A stretch of DNA of 64,000 nt from Streptomyces griseocarneus (GTDB taxonomy: Bacteria; Actinomycetota; Actinomycetes; Streptomycetales; Streptomycetaceae), in contig NZ_BNBL01000005.1 of NCBI RefSeq assembly GCF_014655595.1, positions 186,001 to 250,000 on the forward strand, written 5' to 3'. Numbering within the stretch: the first letter of the stretch is position 1; every line of letters starts with the position of its first letter. Shown here in pieces: positions 44,231-53,465 of this stretch. A program made the translations under genes and the position numbers. The notes under the pieces are model-generated. The model was not told where the DNA came from. It worked only from the letters and a program-made list of their open reading frames with translations, and did not search any database.

Positions 44231-45883
44231 ATGGCCACCACGCGCAGGCTGTTCGTCCCCCTCCTCCTCGGGCTCCTCGGGTTCATCGGCCTCGCCGCCC
44301 CCGCCGCCACGGTCTCGGCCCAGGAGGGCGCCAGGGCACCGGAGGACCCGGCGGTGGTCACCACGGACACGGGCCCCGTACGCGGCGTGGTCACCGAGCG
44401 CGGCCGCGCCTTCCTCGGCGTGCCGTTCGCCGCGCCGCCGGTGGGCGAGCGACGGTGGCGACCACCCCGGCCCGCCACCCCGTGGACCGAGGTCCGGGAC
44501 GCCACCCGCTTCGCCGGCGCGTGCGCCCAGCCGGCCCGGCCGGTGCTCGGCACGTCCGACATCACCAACGAGGACTGCCTCTACCTCAACGTCTTCACCC
44601 CGCCGGGAGGCGGTGGCGGCAAACCCGTCCTGGTCTGGTTCCACGGCGGCTCGTTCGTCTCCGGCTCGGCCGCGAGCTACGACGCCTCCCGGCTGGCCCG
44701 CGCCGGCGACGTGGTCGTGGTCACGGCCAACTACCGGCTGGGCCCCTTCGGCTTCCTGGCCCACCCGGGACTGACCGCCGAGGCCCCGGACACCGGCTCC
44801 GGCAACTACGGCCTCATGGACCAGCAGGCCGCACTCCGCTGGACCAGGACGAACGCGGCCGCCTTCGGGGGAGACCCCGCGAACGTCACGGCGGCCGGCC
44901 AGTCGTCGGGCGGCCTGAGCGTCTGCGGACACCTGACGTCGCCCGGCTCGCGTGGCCTGTTCGCGCGTGCCGTCATCCACAGCGCCCCCTGCGGCGTGGC
45001 GACCCGCCCGGCGGCCGAGGCTGGATCGGCGGGCACGGCCTTCGCCAGGGGAGCCGGCTGCCTGGGCGGTGACCCCGCCGTGCTGACCTGTCTGCGGGGC
45101 AAGCCGGCCGCCGACCTGCTGAAGGCGCCCACAAGCGGCGCGGCCCCCTGGTGGCCGGTGTCCGGCACGCCCGTCCTCCCCGTGCCGCCCGCGGAGGCCA
45201 TCGCGGCGGGCGACCACGCCAAGGTGCCGGTGCTCATCGGCAACGGCCTGGACGAGGGCACCATCGGCACCGTCATCGTCGAATCCTCCGGCATCCGCTT
45301 CAACGCGGTCACCTACCCCGTCGTACTCACCACCCTCTTCAAGCTGGACGGCCCGCGCGTCGCCGCCCACTACCCGGCATCGCGGTACGGCGACGACTAC
45401 CGCCTGGCGTTCGCGGCCGCGTTCGGCGACTACCTCGTCGCCTGCCCCACCCGGGAGTCGGCGCGACAGCTGGCCACGGCGACGCCGGGCCGCGTCTTCG
45501 CGTACGAGTTCGCCGACCGCTCCGCGCCCGTCCTCTACAACGTGCACCCCGACTTCCCGCTGGGCGCCTACCACGGCGCCGAGATCCCGTACCTGTTCGA
45601 CTATTTGCCGGCGGGCGAGATCCACCTGAACCCGGCCCAGACCCGCCTGTCGCAGTCCATGACCAGCTTCTGGTCCCGCTTCGCCGCCACCGCGACCCCG
45701 GCCCCCGGCACCTGGCCCGCGACCACCCCGGACCCCTACCGCCCGCTGTCCCTGGCCCCGGACGCGATCACACCGCGGACCGACTTCGACACGGGCCACC
45801 AATGCGACTTCTGGTCCACGGTCCCGCGCCCGACCTCCCAGGGACCGTTGACGGCGGAGGTGCGCCTGCCGCAGCCGCGCTGA
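44231..45883 (+). CDS. Secreted type-B carboxylesterase
   Basis: A 550-residue esterase with a Sec signal peptide (MATTRRLF, hydrophobic core, cleavage near VSAQ at residue 30). The family motifs are EDCLYLNVF and the oxyanion WFHGGSF. The nucleophile Ser lies in GQSSGG, where most members have GESAG; the Gln is a notable substitution. The acid is probably Glu in GLDEGTIG and the His is in GAYHGAEIPYLF. Cys pairs (GACAQ/EDCLY; GAGCLGG/LTCLRG) suggest disulfides. It would hydrolyse carboxylic esters outside the cell. It follows the kinase gene by 81 bases but looks independent. Confidence 0.92.
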   Translation: MATTRRLFVPLLLGLLGFIGLAAPAATVSAQEGARAPEDPAVVTTDTGPVRGVVTERGRAFLGVPFAAPPVGERRWRPPRPATPWTEVRDATRFAGACAQPARPVLGTSDITNEDCLYLNVFTPPGGGGGKPVLVWFHGGSFVSGSAASYDASRLARAGDVVVVTANYRLGPFGFLAHPGLTAEAPDTGSGNYGLMDQQAALRWTRTNAAAFGGDPANVTAAGQSSGGLSVCGHLTSPGSRGLFARAVIHSAPCGVATRPAAEAGSAGTAFARGAGCLGGDPAVLTCLRGKPAADLLKAPTSGAAPWWPVSGTPVLPVPPAEAIAAGDHAKVPVLIGNGLDEGTIGTVIVESSGIRFNAVTYPVVLTTLFKLDGPRVAAHYPASRYGDDYRLAFAAAFGDYLVACPTRESARQLATATPGRVFAYEFADRSAPVLYNVHPDFPLGAYHGAEIPYLFDYLPAGEIHLNPAQTRLSQSMTSFWSRFAATATPAPGTWPATTPDPYRPLSLAPDAITPRTDFDTGHQCDFWSTVPRPTSQGPLTAEVRLPQPR

Positions 45884-45898
45884 CGGGATCCGTCGGGC

Positions 45899-47410
45899 TC
45901 AGGACGGATTGTGGTTCCAGCCGTCCCAGCCGTTCCAGCCGTTTCCGCTGGTGATGCGGAGTGCTCCGTCGTGCAGGGCGAAGTGGTGGGCCCCATCGTC
46001 GTCGACGGTCAGGTGGGGGCGGCCGGTGCCCTGGAACGCCTCGGTCCGCAGCTGGACGTGGGTGGGCTCGGTGCTGTGTACGCCGCGCAGTCGCCACGGC
46101 GCCTCTTCGGCGCTGTCGGGGTAGGGCGGTACGGCCAGGTGCACGAGGGCGGAGGCGTCGCGGTGGGTGCCGTAGCGCGTGTGCGCCGAGGTGTAGGCGG
46201 CCAGCCGGAGCTCGGCCTCCAGCGGGCCAGGGGCCGCCGAGGGGGCCGGAGCGGACCGCTGCGGTGCGTCGACGGTCCGGTGTGCCCGGGCGGCCCGGTC
46301 GGTGAGGCCGGCGAGGACATCCGGTGGGCAGGCGGTCTCCGACAGCACCGCGGCGAACCACTTGGCGAGAGCGGGTCCGCCGCGCCGGGCCCAGGTCTCC
46401 ATCAGCCGTAGGAAGGCGGCTTCGCGGCGGTGGGGCAGACTGTGCCCGCCCGCGGCGAGGATCGCCTGGCCCGCTCCGGCGAAGACCTGGTGGATGACGC
46501 GTACCGGGACCCGGGGCGCGCTCTGGGCGTAGCGGACCATGCGGATCTCCAGCATGGCGCGGTGGAGGAGCGTCGCGGCGGCCATCGCGTAGGCGCCCAA
46601 CTGCCCTTCCTGCGGGACACCGGCGTAGGCAGGCCGGCTCTCCCGGGGCGGTGTGGCCGCGTCCGCCCGGTGGCCGGCGGCGGACAGGTGCCAGTAGCTG
46701 TCGTCGGGGTGCAGGTCGGCCGTCGCCGCGTGGAGCATGCCGTGGGCTCCGATGCCGATCGCGACCCCGTCCGCTTCCGGTCGGAAGGTGACGCCGCGGG
46801 CGTCACGGGAATCGAAGCGGACCTCGGTGATGTCGCACAGCCGTATGTTCAGCGTCGCGCTCCCGAGAGAAGTGTCGTCGTCGACGGGATAGGCGCGGGC
46901 GACGGCCAGCTCGAGGTAGCCGGTCAGACGGCTGCCGGCCCGCTCGACCCGCACGTAGCGGACCTCGGCCGACGGCAGGTCGTAGTCGACGGCCAGGCTC
47001 TGTACGGTCCGCGGCGTCATCGCCATCACCGGGGCCATGACCCGCCCCTGGTAGTCACGGCCAGGCTCGTCCGGCTTCGCGGGCGACAGCAACCCGTCCA
47101 GCGAGAGCCCGGCGGCCGAGGCCCGCTCCACCATCCAGGCCCGCCTCTCCTCACCGAAGCCGGCCATCCACTCCAGCACCGCTAGTGCACGACGTTCGCG
47201 CGCGCCGTGCGTGCCGGCCGTCGCCGCCCGCACCAGGGGAAGGGTGGTGTTGTCCCACACGTCCGCCGCCGCGCGGATGGCCTCCCGGTCGAACCGGCGG
47301 GCGTCCGCGGACGCTTCGGCGATCCGCACCAGCGAGAGATCCAGCAGCGCTCCCAGCACGGCGAGCGCGGAAGGCCGCTGTCCGGCCGGGGAAACATCGA
47401 GGTTGGCCAT
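45899..47410 (-). CDS. Hypothetical protein with Trp/Asn-rich C-terminus
   Basis: A 503-residue protein that I do not recognise. The first 90 residues are helical (ALAVLGALLDLSLVRIAEAS), the middle is mixed, and the protein ends in a short Gly-Asn-Trp repeat (NGWNGWDGWNHN). There is no signal peptide or membrane helix. The ATG at 47410 is divergent from a MerR-family gene, and the intergenic region has a MerR-type operator, so it may belong to that regulon. Confidence 0.7.
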   Translation of the reverse strand: MANLDVSPAGQRPSALAVLGALLDLSLVRIAEASADARRFDREAIRAAADVWDNTTLPLVRAATAGTHGARERRALAVLEWMAGFGEERRAWMVERASAAGLSLDGLLSPAKPDEPGRDYQGRVMAPVMAMTPRTVQSLAVDYDLPSAEVRYVRVERAGSRLTGYLELAVARAYPVDDDTSLGSATLNIRLCDITEVRFDSRDARGVTFRPEADGVAIGIGAHGMLHAATADLHPDDSYWHLSAAGHRADAATPPRESRPAYAGVPQEGQLGAYAMAAATLLHRAMLEIRMVRYAQSAPRVPVRVIHQVFAGAGQAILAAGGHSLPHRREAAFLRLMETWARRGGPALAKWFAAVLSETACPPDVLAGLTDRAARAHRTVDAPQRSAPAPSAAPGPLEAELRLAAYTSAHTRYGTHRDASALVHLAVPPYPDSAEEAPWRLRGVHSTEPTHVQLRTEAFQGTGRPHLTVDDDGAHHFALHDGALRITSGNGWNGWDGWNHNPS

Positions 47411-47482
47411 GCCAGGATCGTCGCACGAAAGACGATCATGTCGGACAGGGGCCGGACGGAGGCCGGACAGAGAGTCGATCGC

Positions 47483-47502
47483 TTGACCTTGCCCTTGGGT
47501 CA
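47483..47502 (+). promoter_or_regulatory. MerR-type promoter/operator
   Basis: TTGACC at 47483 opens a dyad, TGACC-9-GGTCA, typical of operators that MerR proteins bind between -35 and -10. It lies just upstream of the MerR gene at 47521, so autoregulation is likely. No clear -10 could be fixed. Confidence 0.5.
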
Positions 47503-47520
47503 GACAGGAGTGTGACGGGC

Positions 47521-48345
47521 GTGGAGGACGACGACCCCCTGCTGAGCATCGGTGCGTTCGCGCGCCGCGCCCGGCTCTCGCCCAAGGCCCTGCGGCTGTA
47601 CGACCGGCAGGGCCTGCTGGCCCCGGACCGGGTCGACGCGGTGACCGGCTACCGGTACTACCGGGAGAGCCGGCTGGCCACCGCGCGGCTGATCGTACGG
47701 CTGCGCGGCCTGGACATGCCGCTCGCCCGCATCGCGGAGGTACTGACCGCGCCCGCACCCGAGGCGGCCGCCCTGGTGGCCGGCTACTGGGAGGGCGTCG
47801 AGCGGCGGGTCGCCGCGCAGCGGGAGCTCGCCGTCCACCTCCGTATCCAGCTGTCGGGAGGAAGAGAGGGAATGGACATGTACGAGATCAAGCAGCGCGA
47901 GGTGCCGGAGCAGTTGGTGCTCACCGAGCGGCGCCACGTCCGGCCGGAGGACCTGCCCGTGTGGATCCCGCAGGCCTGCGACCGCCTCGAGGAGGAGGCC
48001 AAGGCCTACGGCGGCGTCTTCGCGGCGCCGTTCGTGGTCTACCACGGCCAGGTCAACGAGGACAGCGACGGGCCGGCCGAGGTCTGTGTGCCCATCGATC
48101 CGGCCCGGGCCGCGGACGTCACCACGGCCGTCCGGACCGAGCCCGCCCATCGCGAGGCGTACACCACGATCACCAAGGCCCAGGTGGAGTACCCGCAGAT
48201 CCTCTCCGCGTACGAAGCGGTCTACCAGTGGATCGAGGCGAACGGCGGCCGTGAGACCGGCCCCTCCCGGGAGGTCTACTTCGCCGACTGGGCAGCGTCC
48301 GGCCCCGCCACCGAGGTCTGCGACATCGCCGTGCCCATGGCATAG
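47521..48345 (+). CDS. MerR-family regulator with GyrI-like effector domain
   Basis: A 274-residue regulator. The N-terminal MerR helix-turn-helix is SIGAFARRARLSPKALRLYD, followed by the winged GYRYYRESRLATARLI segment. After a linker, a GyrI-like/AraC-effector domain begins near residue 120 (YEIKQREVPEQLVLTERR) and would bind a small ligand, as in BmrR and TipA. The GTG at 47521 has an AGGAG site ten bases upstream; a GTG at 47512 is too close to it. A TTGACC...GGTCA dyad lies upstream. It is divergent from the unknown gene at 45899-47410. Confidence 0.88.
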   Translation: MEDDDPLLSIGAFARRARLSPKALRLYDRQGLLAPDRVDAVTGYRYYRESRLATARLIVRLRGLDMPLARIAEVLTAPAPEAAALVAGYWEGVERRVAAQRELAVHLRIQLSGGREGMDMYEIKQREVPEQLVLTERRHVRPEDLPVWIPQACDRLEEEAKAYGGVFAAPFVVYHGQVNEDSDGPAEVCVPIDPARAADVTTAVRTEPAHREAYTTITKAQVEYPQILSAYEAVYQWIEANGGRETGPSREVYFADWAASGPATEVCDIAVPMA

Positions 48346-48388
48346 AGCCGTCGGGGGCGCCGGGGGACGGGCCCCGTGCGCCCCCGTC

Positions 48389-49393
48389 TCACGACAAGGC
48401 CGCGATGAGTTCTTCGCGGCAGGACACGCCGGTCTTGCGGTACACGGCTTTGAAGTGGTCGTTGACGGTGTGCGGCGACACGCTCAGGCGGCGGGCGATC
48501 TGTTTGCCCGACAGGCCCTCCAGCGCCTGTTCGATCACCGCGTGCTCCCTGCGGGTGACGCCGTACCAGGCGGCGACCGCCGGGAGCAGGAGACCGGCCG
48601 AGGCGGGCTGGATGGTGATGACGACATCGTCCGGCGCGCCGCCGTCCAGGCGTTGGGCGTGCACCCCGATCCAGCCGTCCGCGGTCGGCACCCGGGTCAG
48701 CGCACCTCCCGGGCTGTGACGGGCGAAGAAGGCGATGTTCCACGTGGTGAGGGCGAGGTCGTCCTCGGTGGTGAGCACCAGGTCGGGTGCGCAGGCGCGC
48801 AGCCAGTCGCGGCCGGTCGGGGAGGCCGTCCTGATCCTGTCGTCCCCGCTCACCACGATCACACCGGGCGGCCGTACGCCCGGAAGCGGACGAGGCGTTG
48901 TCAGACCCGTCACAAACCTTCGCAGAATCGTGCACAAGTCCGGCACGAGCCGCTGGACCGTAGCGGCGTCGTCGGAGGAGAACGGACGCCTGCCCCGTTC
49001 GCGCAACAACACCATCGTTCCCCACAGCACGCCACCGGCGACCAGCGCCGCCCGCAACTCGCTGCCGAACCCCTGGGGGATGAGCACCTCGTGCAGGCGG
49101 CGGCTCGACCGCTCCTCGGGAGCACCCGAGCCGAGCACCCCGACCTTCGACGGGCCGCCGGCGAGTTCCGAGAACGGGAACAGGTCCTGGCCCCGGACGT
49201 CGTCGATCAGGGTGCGACGGAACAGCTCGCCGCAGTAGCCGTGCTCCCTGCACACGAAGCACCCCGCGCCGGTGACCGGGTCGCTCCCGGCGAGCGTGTA
49301 CCCGTCGTGCGGTACGAGCCGCCCGATGCGCTGCGACAGCTCGCGTCCCAGCTCCGGAACGGTACGGGCCTCGGCCGTCGCCTCCGTGAACAT
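48389..49393 (-). CDS. LuxR-type transcriptional regulator with GAF-like sensor region
   Basis: A 334-residue regulator. The N-terminal two thirds resemble a GAF/PAS-like sensor (HDGYTLAGSDPVTGAGCFVC; VPDLCTILRRF) and include several Cys. The C-terminal LuxR helix-turn-helix reads VTRREHAVIEQALEGLSGKQ, then SPHTVNDHFKAVYRKTG. There is no receiver Asp, so it is not a response regulator. It is convergent with the MerR gene. Targets are unknown. Confidence 0.88.
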   Translation of the reverse strand: MFTEATAEARTVPELGRELSQRIGRLVPHDGYTLAGSDPVTGAGCFVCREHGYCGELFRRTLIDDVRGQDLFPFSELAGGPSKVGVLGSGAPEERSSRRLHEVLIPQGFGSELRAALVAGGVLWGTMVLLRERGRRPFSSDDAATVQRLVPDLCTILRRFVTGLTTPRPLPGVRPPGVIVVSGDDRIRTASPTGRDWLRACAPDLVLTTEDDLALTTWNIAFFARHSPGGALTRVPTADGWIGVHAQRLDGGAPDDVVITIQPASAGLLLPAVAAWYGVTRREHAVIEQALEGLSGKQIARRLSVSPHTVNDHFKAVYRKTGVSCREELIAALS

Positions 49394-49520
49394 GAGGCGA
49401 GTATCGGGGCCGCGCCCGGGTCAACCCCCTGGATCGCGGGATGTTCACTCTCAGGCGTCCACGTGATCCTCGAAGGCAAGCGGATCCGCACCGGAGACGC
49501 ACGGGAGAACGGATGCAGCG

Positions 49521-49997
49521 ATGCGACGTCGACTCACCACGATCGCCCTCGCCCTGGGTACGGCGGCACTGCCGCTGATCACCACGCAACCGACGATGCC
49601 GGCTGCCGCGTCGGCACGGGACTTCATCGAGGTGCGCAGCGACATGCACGACAAGTGCCTGGCGTCCAACGGCGACAACGTCGAGATGCAGACCTGCGGC
49701 CAGCGCGGCAACCAGCTCTGGTTCTGGAACGGCCGTGCCCTCGTCAACACCGCCGAGAACCACTGTCTCGACGTGCGGAACGGGGAGATCAACGCCCCTG
49801 CCCAGGTGGTCGGCGACTGCCACGGCAACGCCAACCAGCGCTGGACGTACAACCCCGGCACCCGAGAGCTGATCTCGGATGTGAATCCCCAGTGCCTGAG
49901 CATCCAGAACAACGGTGAGCACAGAGACGGCGCGGGAATCAACATGCGCCAGTGCACGCGTGCGAACTGGCAGACGTGGCGGATCACGCACGTCTGA
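49521..49997 (+). CDS. Secreted single-domain ricin-type beta-trefoil lectin
   Basis: A 158-residue protein. A Sec signal peptide occupies about residues 1-34 (RRRLTTIALALGTAALPL, cleavage near ASA). The mature part is one ricin-B-like trefoil with three QxW-type signatures (NQLWFW, NQRWTY, WQTWRI) and the paired Cys of each lobe (KCLASNG/QTCGQ, HCLDVRN/GDCHGN, QCLSIQN/QCTRAN). It would bind galactose-type glycans outside the cell. No enzyme domain is attached. Confidence 0.9.
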   Translation: MRRRLTTIALALGTAALPLITTQPTMPAAASARDFIEVRSDMHDKCLASNGDNVEMQTCGQRGNQLWFWNGRALVNTAENHCLDVRNGEINAPAQVVGDCHGNANQRWTYNPGTRELISDVNPQCLSIQNNGEHRDGAGINMRQCTRANWQTWRITHV

Positions 49998-50014
49998 CCG
50001 GTGCCGTGCGGTGA

Positions 50015-50045
50015 GGCCCCGGAGCGAGGGGGAGGCTCCGGGGCC
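50015..50045. terminator. Terminator hairpin between convergent genes
   Basis: GGCCCCGGAGC and its exact complement GCTCCGGGGCC flank a nine-base loop, 17 bases past the lectin stop. It can serve both the lectin gene and the minus-strand gene ending at 50109. Confidence 0.7.
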
Positions 50046-50108
50046 CCGCTTCGTCAGGCCGGTTCTTGAAATCGCCGTACCCCTGGTCCCCGGCCGTCCC
50101 GGGCGGGG

Positions 50109-50615
50109 TCATTCGGGGGTGAGGGGTTCGACTTCCAGCCAGTGCAGCCGTCGCTCACCGCGGTACTCCAGCGCGAGCCAGCCCAGCTTCTCGAGGGCCT
50201 GGGCGCACCGCCCCAACCCGGTGTGCTGCTCGTAGGCGGCCCGGCTCCCGGACGGTCCGTGCCATTCGACGCGTGCCACCGTCTGCGGCTGACGCCCTCG
50301 AGGGAGCGCTCCGGTCGGCTCGCTCGGGCGGACGACGTACCCGGTGCACAGCCGCCGCCCGTCGTCGCCGACGGCGGAGGGCGGGATGCCGGCCGCTTCC
50401 AGGACCAAGGCGACCGCGCGTACCGGCTGCAGACGTTCCCATTCGGCCGGGACCGCCTCGGGCTCGGCGGCACCGGCGTTCATCACCCGGCGGATCTGCA
50501 GGAGACCGTCGAGGGCGCGCTGAACCGCGGCCGCGCGCTCGCGAGGACCGGCGGTCACGGGGCCCGTGTCCCCGGTCGCCACCTCGAAACCCGCCGTACC
50601 GCTGATCGCCCTCAC
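50109..50615 (-). CDS. Hypothetical protein, co-transcribed with lipoprotein
   Basis: A 168-residue soluble protein that I do not recognise. It has a helical first half (RAAAVQRALDGLLQIRRVMN; VRAVALVLEAAG) and a basic/aromatic second half ending in LEYRGERRLHWLEVEPLTPE. The GTG start overlaps the stop of the upstream lipoprotein gene by four bases (GTGA), so the two are translationally coupled and probably work together. Confidence 0.72.
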   Translation of the reverse strand: MRAISGTAGFEVATGDTGPVTAGPRERAAAVQRALDGLLQIRRVMNAGAAEPEAVPAEWERLQPVRAVALVLEAAGIPPSAVGDDGRRLCTGYVVRPSEPTGALPRGRQPQTVARVEWHGPSGSRAAYEQHTGLGRCAQALEKLGWLALEYRGERRLHWLEVEPLTPE

Positions 50616-51259
50616 CCCTCCCCGTCGTTGCGCGGCGCCCCGTCACCGACCGGCGGCAGATCGCCGCGCTGGACGGGCTGCCCGCCGTCGCCCTGCCGGG
50701 GAGGCAGTACGGCGTCGAGTTCCGCGTCGCTCGCGGCGTGCGCGGCGTCGGCCGCCTTGCGCAGGGTGGCGCGATCCACTGTCCCGGTCTCGGCGTTGAC
50801 CCGCACCAGGCGCCCGTCCGTCTCGGTCGCGTACTCGTGTTGCGTGCCGCTCGTGCGGTACCAGCTCTTGCCGTCCTTCACGCACTCGACGGCGCGGCCC
50901 GTGCCACCGTTGCCGACGCCGAGCGGGGTCTTCGGGCAGCCGGCCGCGTCCATGGAGCCCCGGTCGACACCGAGACGTATCTGCGCTCCCGTGTCCTGCT
51001 TCACGTACGTCGCCGAGAACCCGTCGGAGCCGAGGACGCCCACCGACTGCTTGGCGACCTCATAGCCCGGCACCTTGGTGACGTAGACGTTCTCGAGCGC
51101 CACCTGGGCGGCACGCGCGCGTGCCGCCAGCTCGGACCGGTCGGCTCCGGAGCGGCCGGCCCCGCCGCCGGCGGTTTCGGTTCCGCAGCCCACCAGGGCA
51201 AGGGACACGGCGGCCGTCACGGGTAACAGGGGGCGCGACAGGCGCGCGGCAGATCTCAT
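50612..51259 (-). CDS. Predicted lipoprotein
   Basis: A 215-residue exported lipoprotein. The signal peptide ends in a lipobox LVGC (LALVGCGTE), giving a lipidated Cys near residue 25. The mature part contains two further Cys (AAGCPKTP, RAVECVKDG) and no catalytic motif I can name. The ATG at 51259 places the lipobox correctly; a GTG 18 bases upstream only lengthens the n-region. It is coupled to the small downstream gene and divergent from the DUF6891 gene. Confidence 0.82.
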   Translation of the reverse strand: MRSAARLSRPLLPVTAAVSLALVGCGTETAGGGAGRSGADRSELAARARAAQVALENVYVTKVPGYEVAKQSVGVLGSDGFSATYVKQDTGAQIRLGVDRGSMDAAGCPKTPLGVGNGGTGRAVECVKDGKSWYRTSGTQHEYATETDGRLVRVNAETGTVDRATLRKAADAAHAASDAELDAVLPPRQGDGGQPVQRGDLPPVGDGAPRNDGEG

Positions 51260-51321
51260 GGGGTCATGGTGCCGCACGATGCGTTGCCAGGGCCCCCGCC
51301 CCTTGGAAGATCTGGTTCCGA

Positions 51322-51344
51322 TTGTCAGTGGTGCGTGTCAGAGT
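51322..51344 (+). promoter_or_regulatory. RecA-NDp/PafBC-type DNA-damage promoter
   Basis: TTGTCAGTGGT, six bases, CAGAGT, seven bases, ATG. The -35 is identical to those before the two DUF1963 genes and the -10 is closer to TAnnnT. The DUF6891 message would be leaderless. Confidence 0.65.
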
Positions 51345-51351
51345 GTGCGCC

Positions 51352-52269
51352 ATGCTTGCGATCACCGTGAACACCGAAGCCGGAGGCCGGCACGTCCGGG
51401 CCACCGAGGCGGAGCTGGCCGGACTGGTGCGCCGCATCGGCGCCGACGACGACCACTTCCTCGTCCTCAGCCGGATACCGGACCTCCCCGACGTGTTCCT
51501 CCAGGTCTGGCACGAGACGGGCGGCGGCTACACGCTGGAGCACCGCGACGGCGCCCACGACCGGCACTTCCAGGTGGCACTCGACGGACCCGAGCCGGTG
51601 ATCGCGGCCATGACCGGCTGGGCACGCCGGCAGAACGGCTGGGACGCCGGACTGGAGTGGACGCCGATGGACTTCCCGGCACCCGCGCCCATCCCCCCGC
51701 TCGAACTCGACGAGGAGGAGCGCGAACTGCTGGAGGACCGCCTCCGCGAACTGCTCGTCGGCGGCTACACCACCCGCGCCGAGCTCGCCGAAGTCGCCGA
51801 GGACTACCTCGTCTCCGGTGACCGCCGGCCGGTCTCCCACGCACAGGCGCGACAGCTGGCCGACCTGATGTGGCAGGAGCGCGTCGAGGAGCAGGCGTCC
51901 TGGGAGGGCACCACCGACCCGGAGCGGCTGTCCCTCGTCTTCGCCGCGCTCGACGCGGCGGGCATCACGGCGCGGGAGAACTTCACCTGCTGCCGCACCT
52001 GCGGCCAGAGCGAGATCGGGGCGGAAGCCGCCCCGGACGCCCGCGGCTTCGTCTACTTCCACACCCAGTGCACCGACAGCGCCGCCGCCGGGTACGGACT
52101 GACCCTGCTGTACGGCGGGTTCGACGGCTCGGCCGACACCACGGCGGCCATCGGCGAAGAGGTCGCCTCGGCCCTCCGCTCCGCCGGACTTCAGGTCGAC
52201 TGGAACGGCGACCCGAGCCGGGCCCTGACAGTCACCCCGCTCGACTGGCGCAAGCGGCTCGTCGGCTAG
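51352..52269 (+). CDS. DUF6891-type protein
   Basis: A 305-residue soluble protein, apparently of the DUF6891 family. The C-terminal third has a CCRTCGQSEIG segment with three Cys, followed by ARGFVYFHTQCTDSA, so metal binding is possible. It ends in a small mixed domain (LTLLYGGFDGSADTTA). The N-terminal 90 residues look like a separate immunity-type fold (FLQVWHETGGGYTLEHRDG). The ATG at 51352 lies seven bases from a damage-type -10, so a leaderless start is chosen. The role is unknown; the promoter suggests a part in the DNA-damage response. Confidence 0.85.
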   Translation: MLAITVNTEAGGRHVRATEAELAGLVRRIGADDDHFLVLSRIPDLPDVFLQVWHETGGGYTLEHRDGAHDRHFQVALDGPEPVIAAMTGWARRQNGWDAGLEWTPMDFPAPAPIPPLELDEEERELLEDRLRELLVGGYTTRAELAEVAEDYLVSGDRRPVSHAQARQLADLMWQERVEEQASWEGTTDPERLSLVFAALDAAGITARENFTCCRTCGQSEIGAEAAPDARGFVYFHTQCTDSAAAGYGLTLLYGGFDGSADTTAAIGEEVASALRSAGLQVDWNGDPSRALTVTPLDWRKRLVG

Positions 52270-52324
52270 GCCGCGCGGCGGCCCCGGCCCCGGCGGCGAT
52301 CGCCGCGATGTTCACGGTCACGGA

Positions 52325-53449
52325 TCAGCGTGCGCTCGCCCCGGCGAGGGCGGCGGCCAGCACGGGATAGTCGGTGTACCCGGTCTCTCCGCCCACGTAC
52401 ATCATGTGCTTGTCGCGCACCTGGTTGAGCGGCGCGCCGACGCGCAGCCGTTCGACCAGGTCGGGGTTGGCCAGGAACGCGCGGCCCAGGGAGATCAGGT
52501 CGGCTCCGGCGTCCAGCAGCCGCTCGCCCGCGTGCTTGCCGCCGTCGGCGGGTAGCGGTTCTCCCCAGCCCAGTGCGGGGTTGGCGATCAGCGTGCCGGG
52601 CCAGGCCTTCCGGATGTCCTGGAAGAGGGGCTGGTCCGGGTCGGCGAAGACGATGTGCAGGTAAGCCAGGCCGGTGTCCGCCAGGGCCTCGATGAGCGCC
52701 GGGTAGATGCTCTCGGTGTCACCCTCGTCGATGCCGTTGACGGCGTTTCCGGGGGAGATGCGCAGGCCGACCCGGTCGGGCCCGATGGCTTCGGCGACCG
52801 CCTGGACCACCTCGACGACGAACCGTATGCGGCCCGCGACCGAGCCGCCGTAGGCGTCGGTGCGACGGTTGGTGTTCCGTGCCATGAACTGGTGCAGGAG
52901 GTGGCCGTTGGCGGCATGCACCTCCACCCCGGCGAAGCCGGCGTCGACGGCGTTGCGGGCGGCGGCGGCGAAATCGGCCACGGTGGACCGGATGTCGTCG
53001 TGGGTCATCTCCCGCGGCACCACGGATTCCTGGCGTCCGCCAGGGGTGTGGATCGTCTCGGGGAGCGGGACCGGCGAAGGCGCGACCGGCATCAGCCCGC
53101 TGTTGTCGGGGTGGCCGACCCGGCCGCCGTGCTGCAGTTGCAGGAACATCCGGCCGCCCTCGGCCCGTACCGCATCGGTGACGCGCCGCCAGCCGGTCAC
53201 GTGCGCGTCGTTGTGGATCGCGGGGATGTTGGGGTAGGTCTGCCCCACGGCGTTCGGCGTGGCGGCCTCGGCGATGATCAGCCCCGCGGAGGCGCGCTGC
53301 GCGTAGTACGTGGCCATGATCGGCTGCGGGACGCCGTCGGCGCCGGCGCGGTTGCGGGTCAGCGGCGCCATCACCAGACGGTTGGGCAGGTGCAGAGGGC
53401 CGAGGCGGGTGGGCTCGAAGAGGCGGGACGGTGCGGGTGTGTTCGTCAT
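52325..53449 (-). CDS. Old Yellow Enzyme-family ene-reductase
   Basis: A 374-residue FMN enzyme of the OYE/NemA type that reduces activated C=C bonds with NAD(P)H. Visible motifs are MAPLTRNRAG near the N-terminus, LQLQHGGRVGH, the substrate-binding VEVHAANGHLLHQF (usual Tyr after the Gly is His here), and the phosphate-binding SLGRAFLANPDL near the end. It is divergent from a MerR gene whose operator overlaps the shared promoter region, so induction by electrophiles is likely. Confidence 0.93.
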   Translation of the reverse strand: MTNTPAPSRLFEPTRLGPLHLPNRLVMAPLTRNRAGADGVPQPIMATYYAQRASAGLIIAEAATPNAVGQTYPNIPAIHNDAHVTGWRRVTDAVRAEGGRMFLQLQHGGRVGHPDNSGLMPVAPSPVPLPETIHTPGGRQESVVPREMTHDDIRSTVADFAAAARNAVDAGFAGVEVHAANGHLLHQFMARNTNRRTDAYGGSVAGRIRFVVEVVQAVAEAIGPDRVGLRISPGNAVNGIDEGDTESIYPALIEALADTGLAYLHIVFADPDQPLFQDIRKAWPGTLIANPALGWGEPLPADGGKHAGERLLDAGADLISLGRAFLANPDLVERLRVGAPLNQVRDKHMMYVGGETGYTDYPVLAAALAGASAR

Positions 53450-53465
53450 GCCGTTACGGTAGGAG

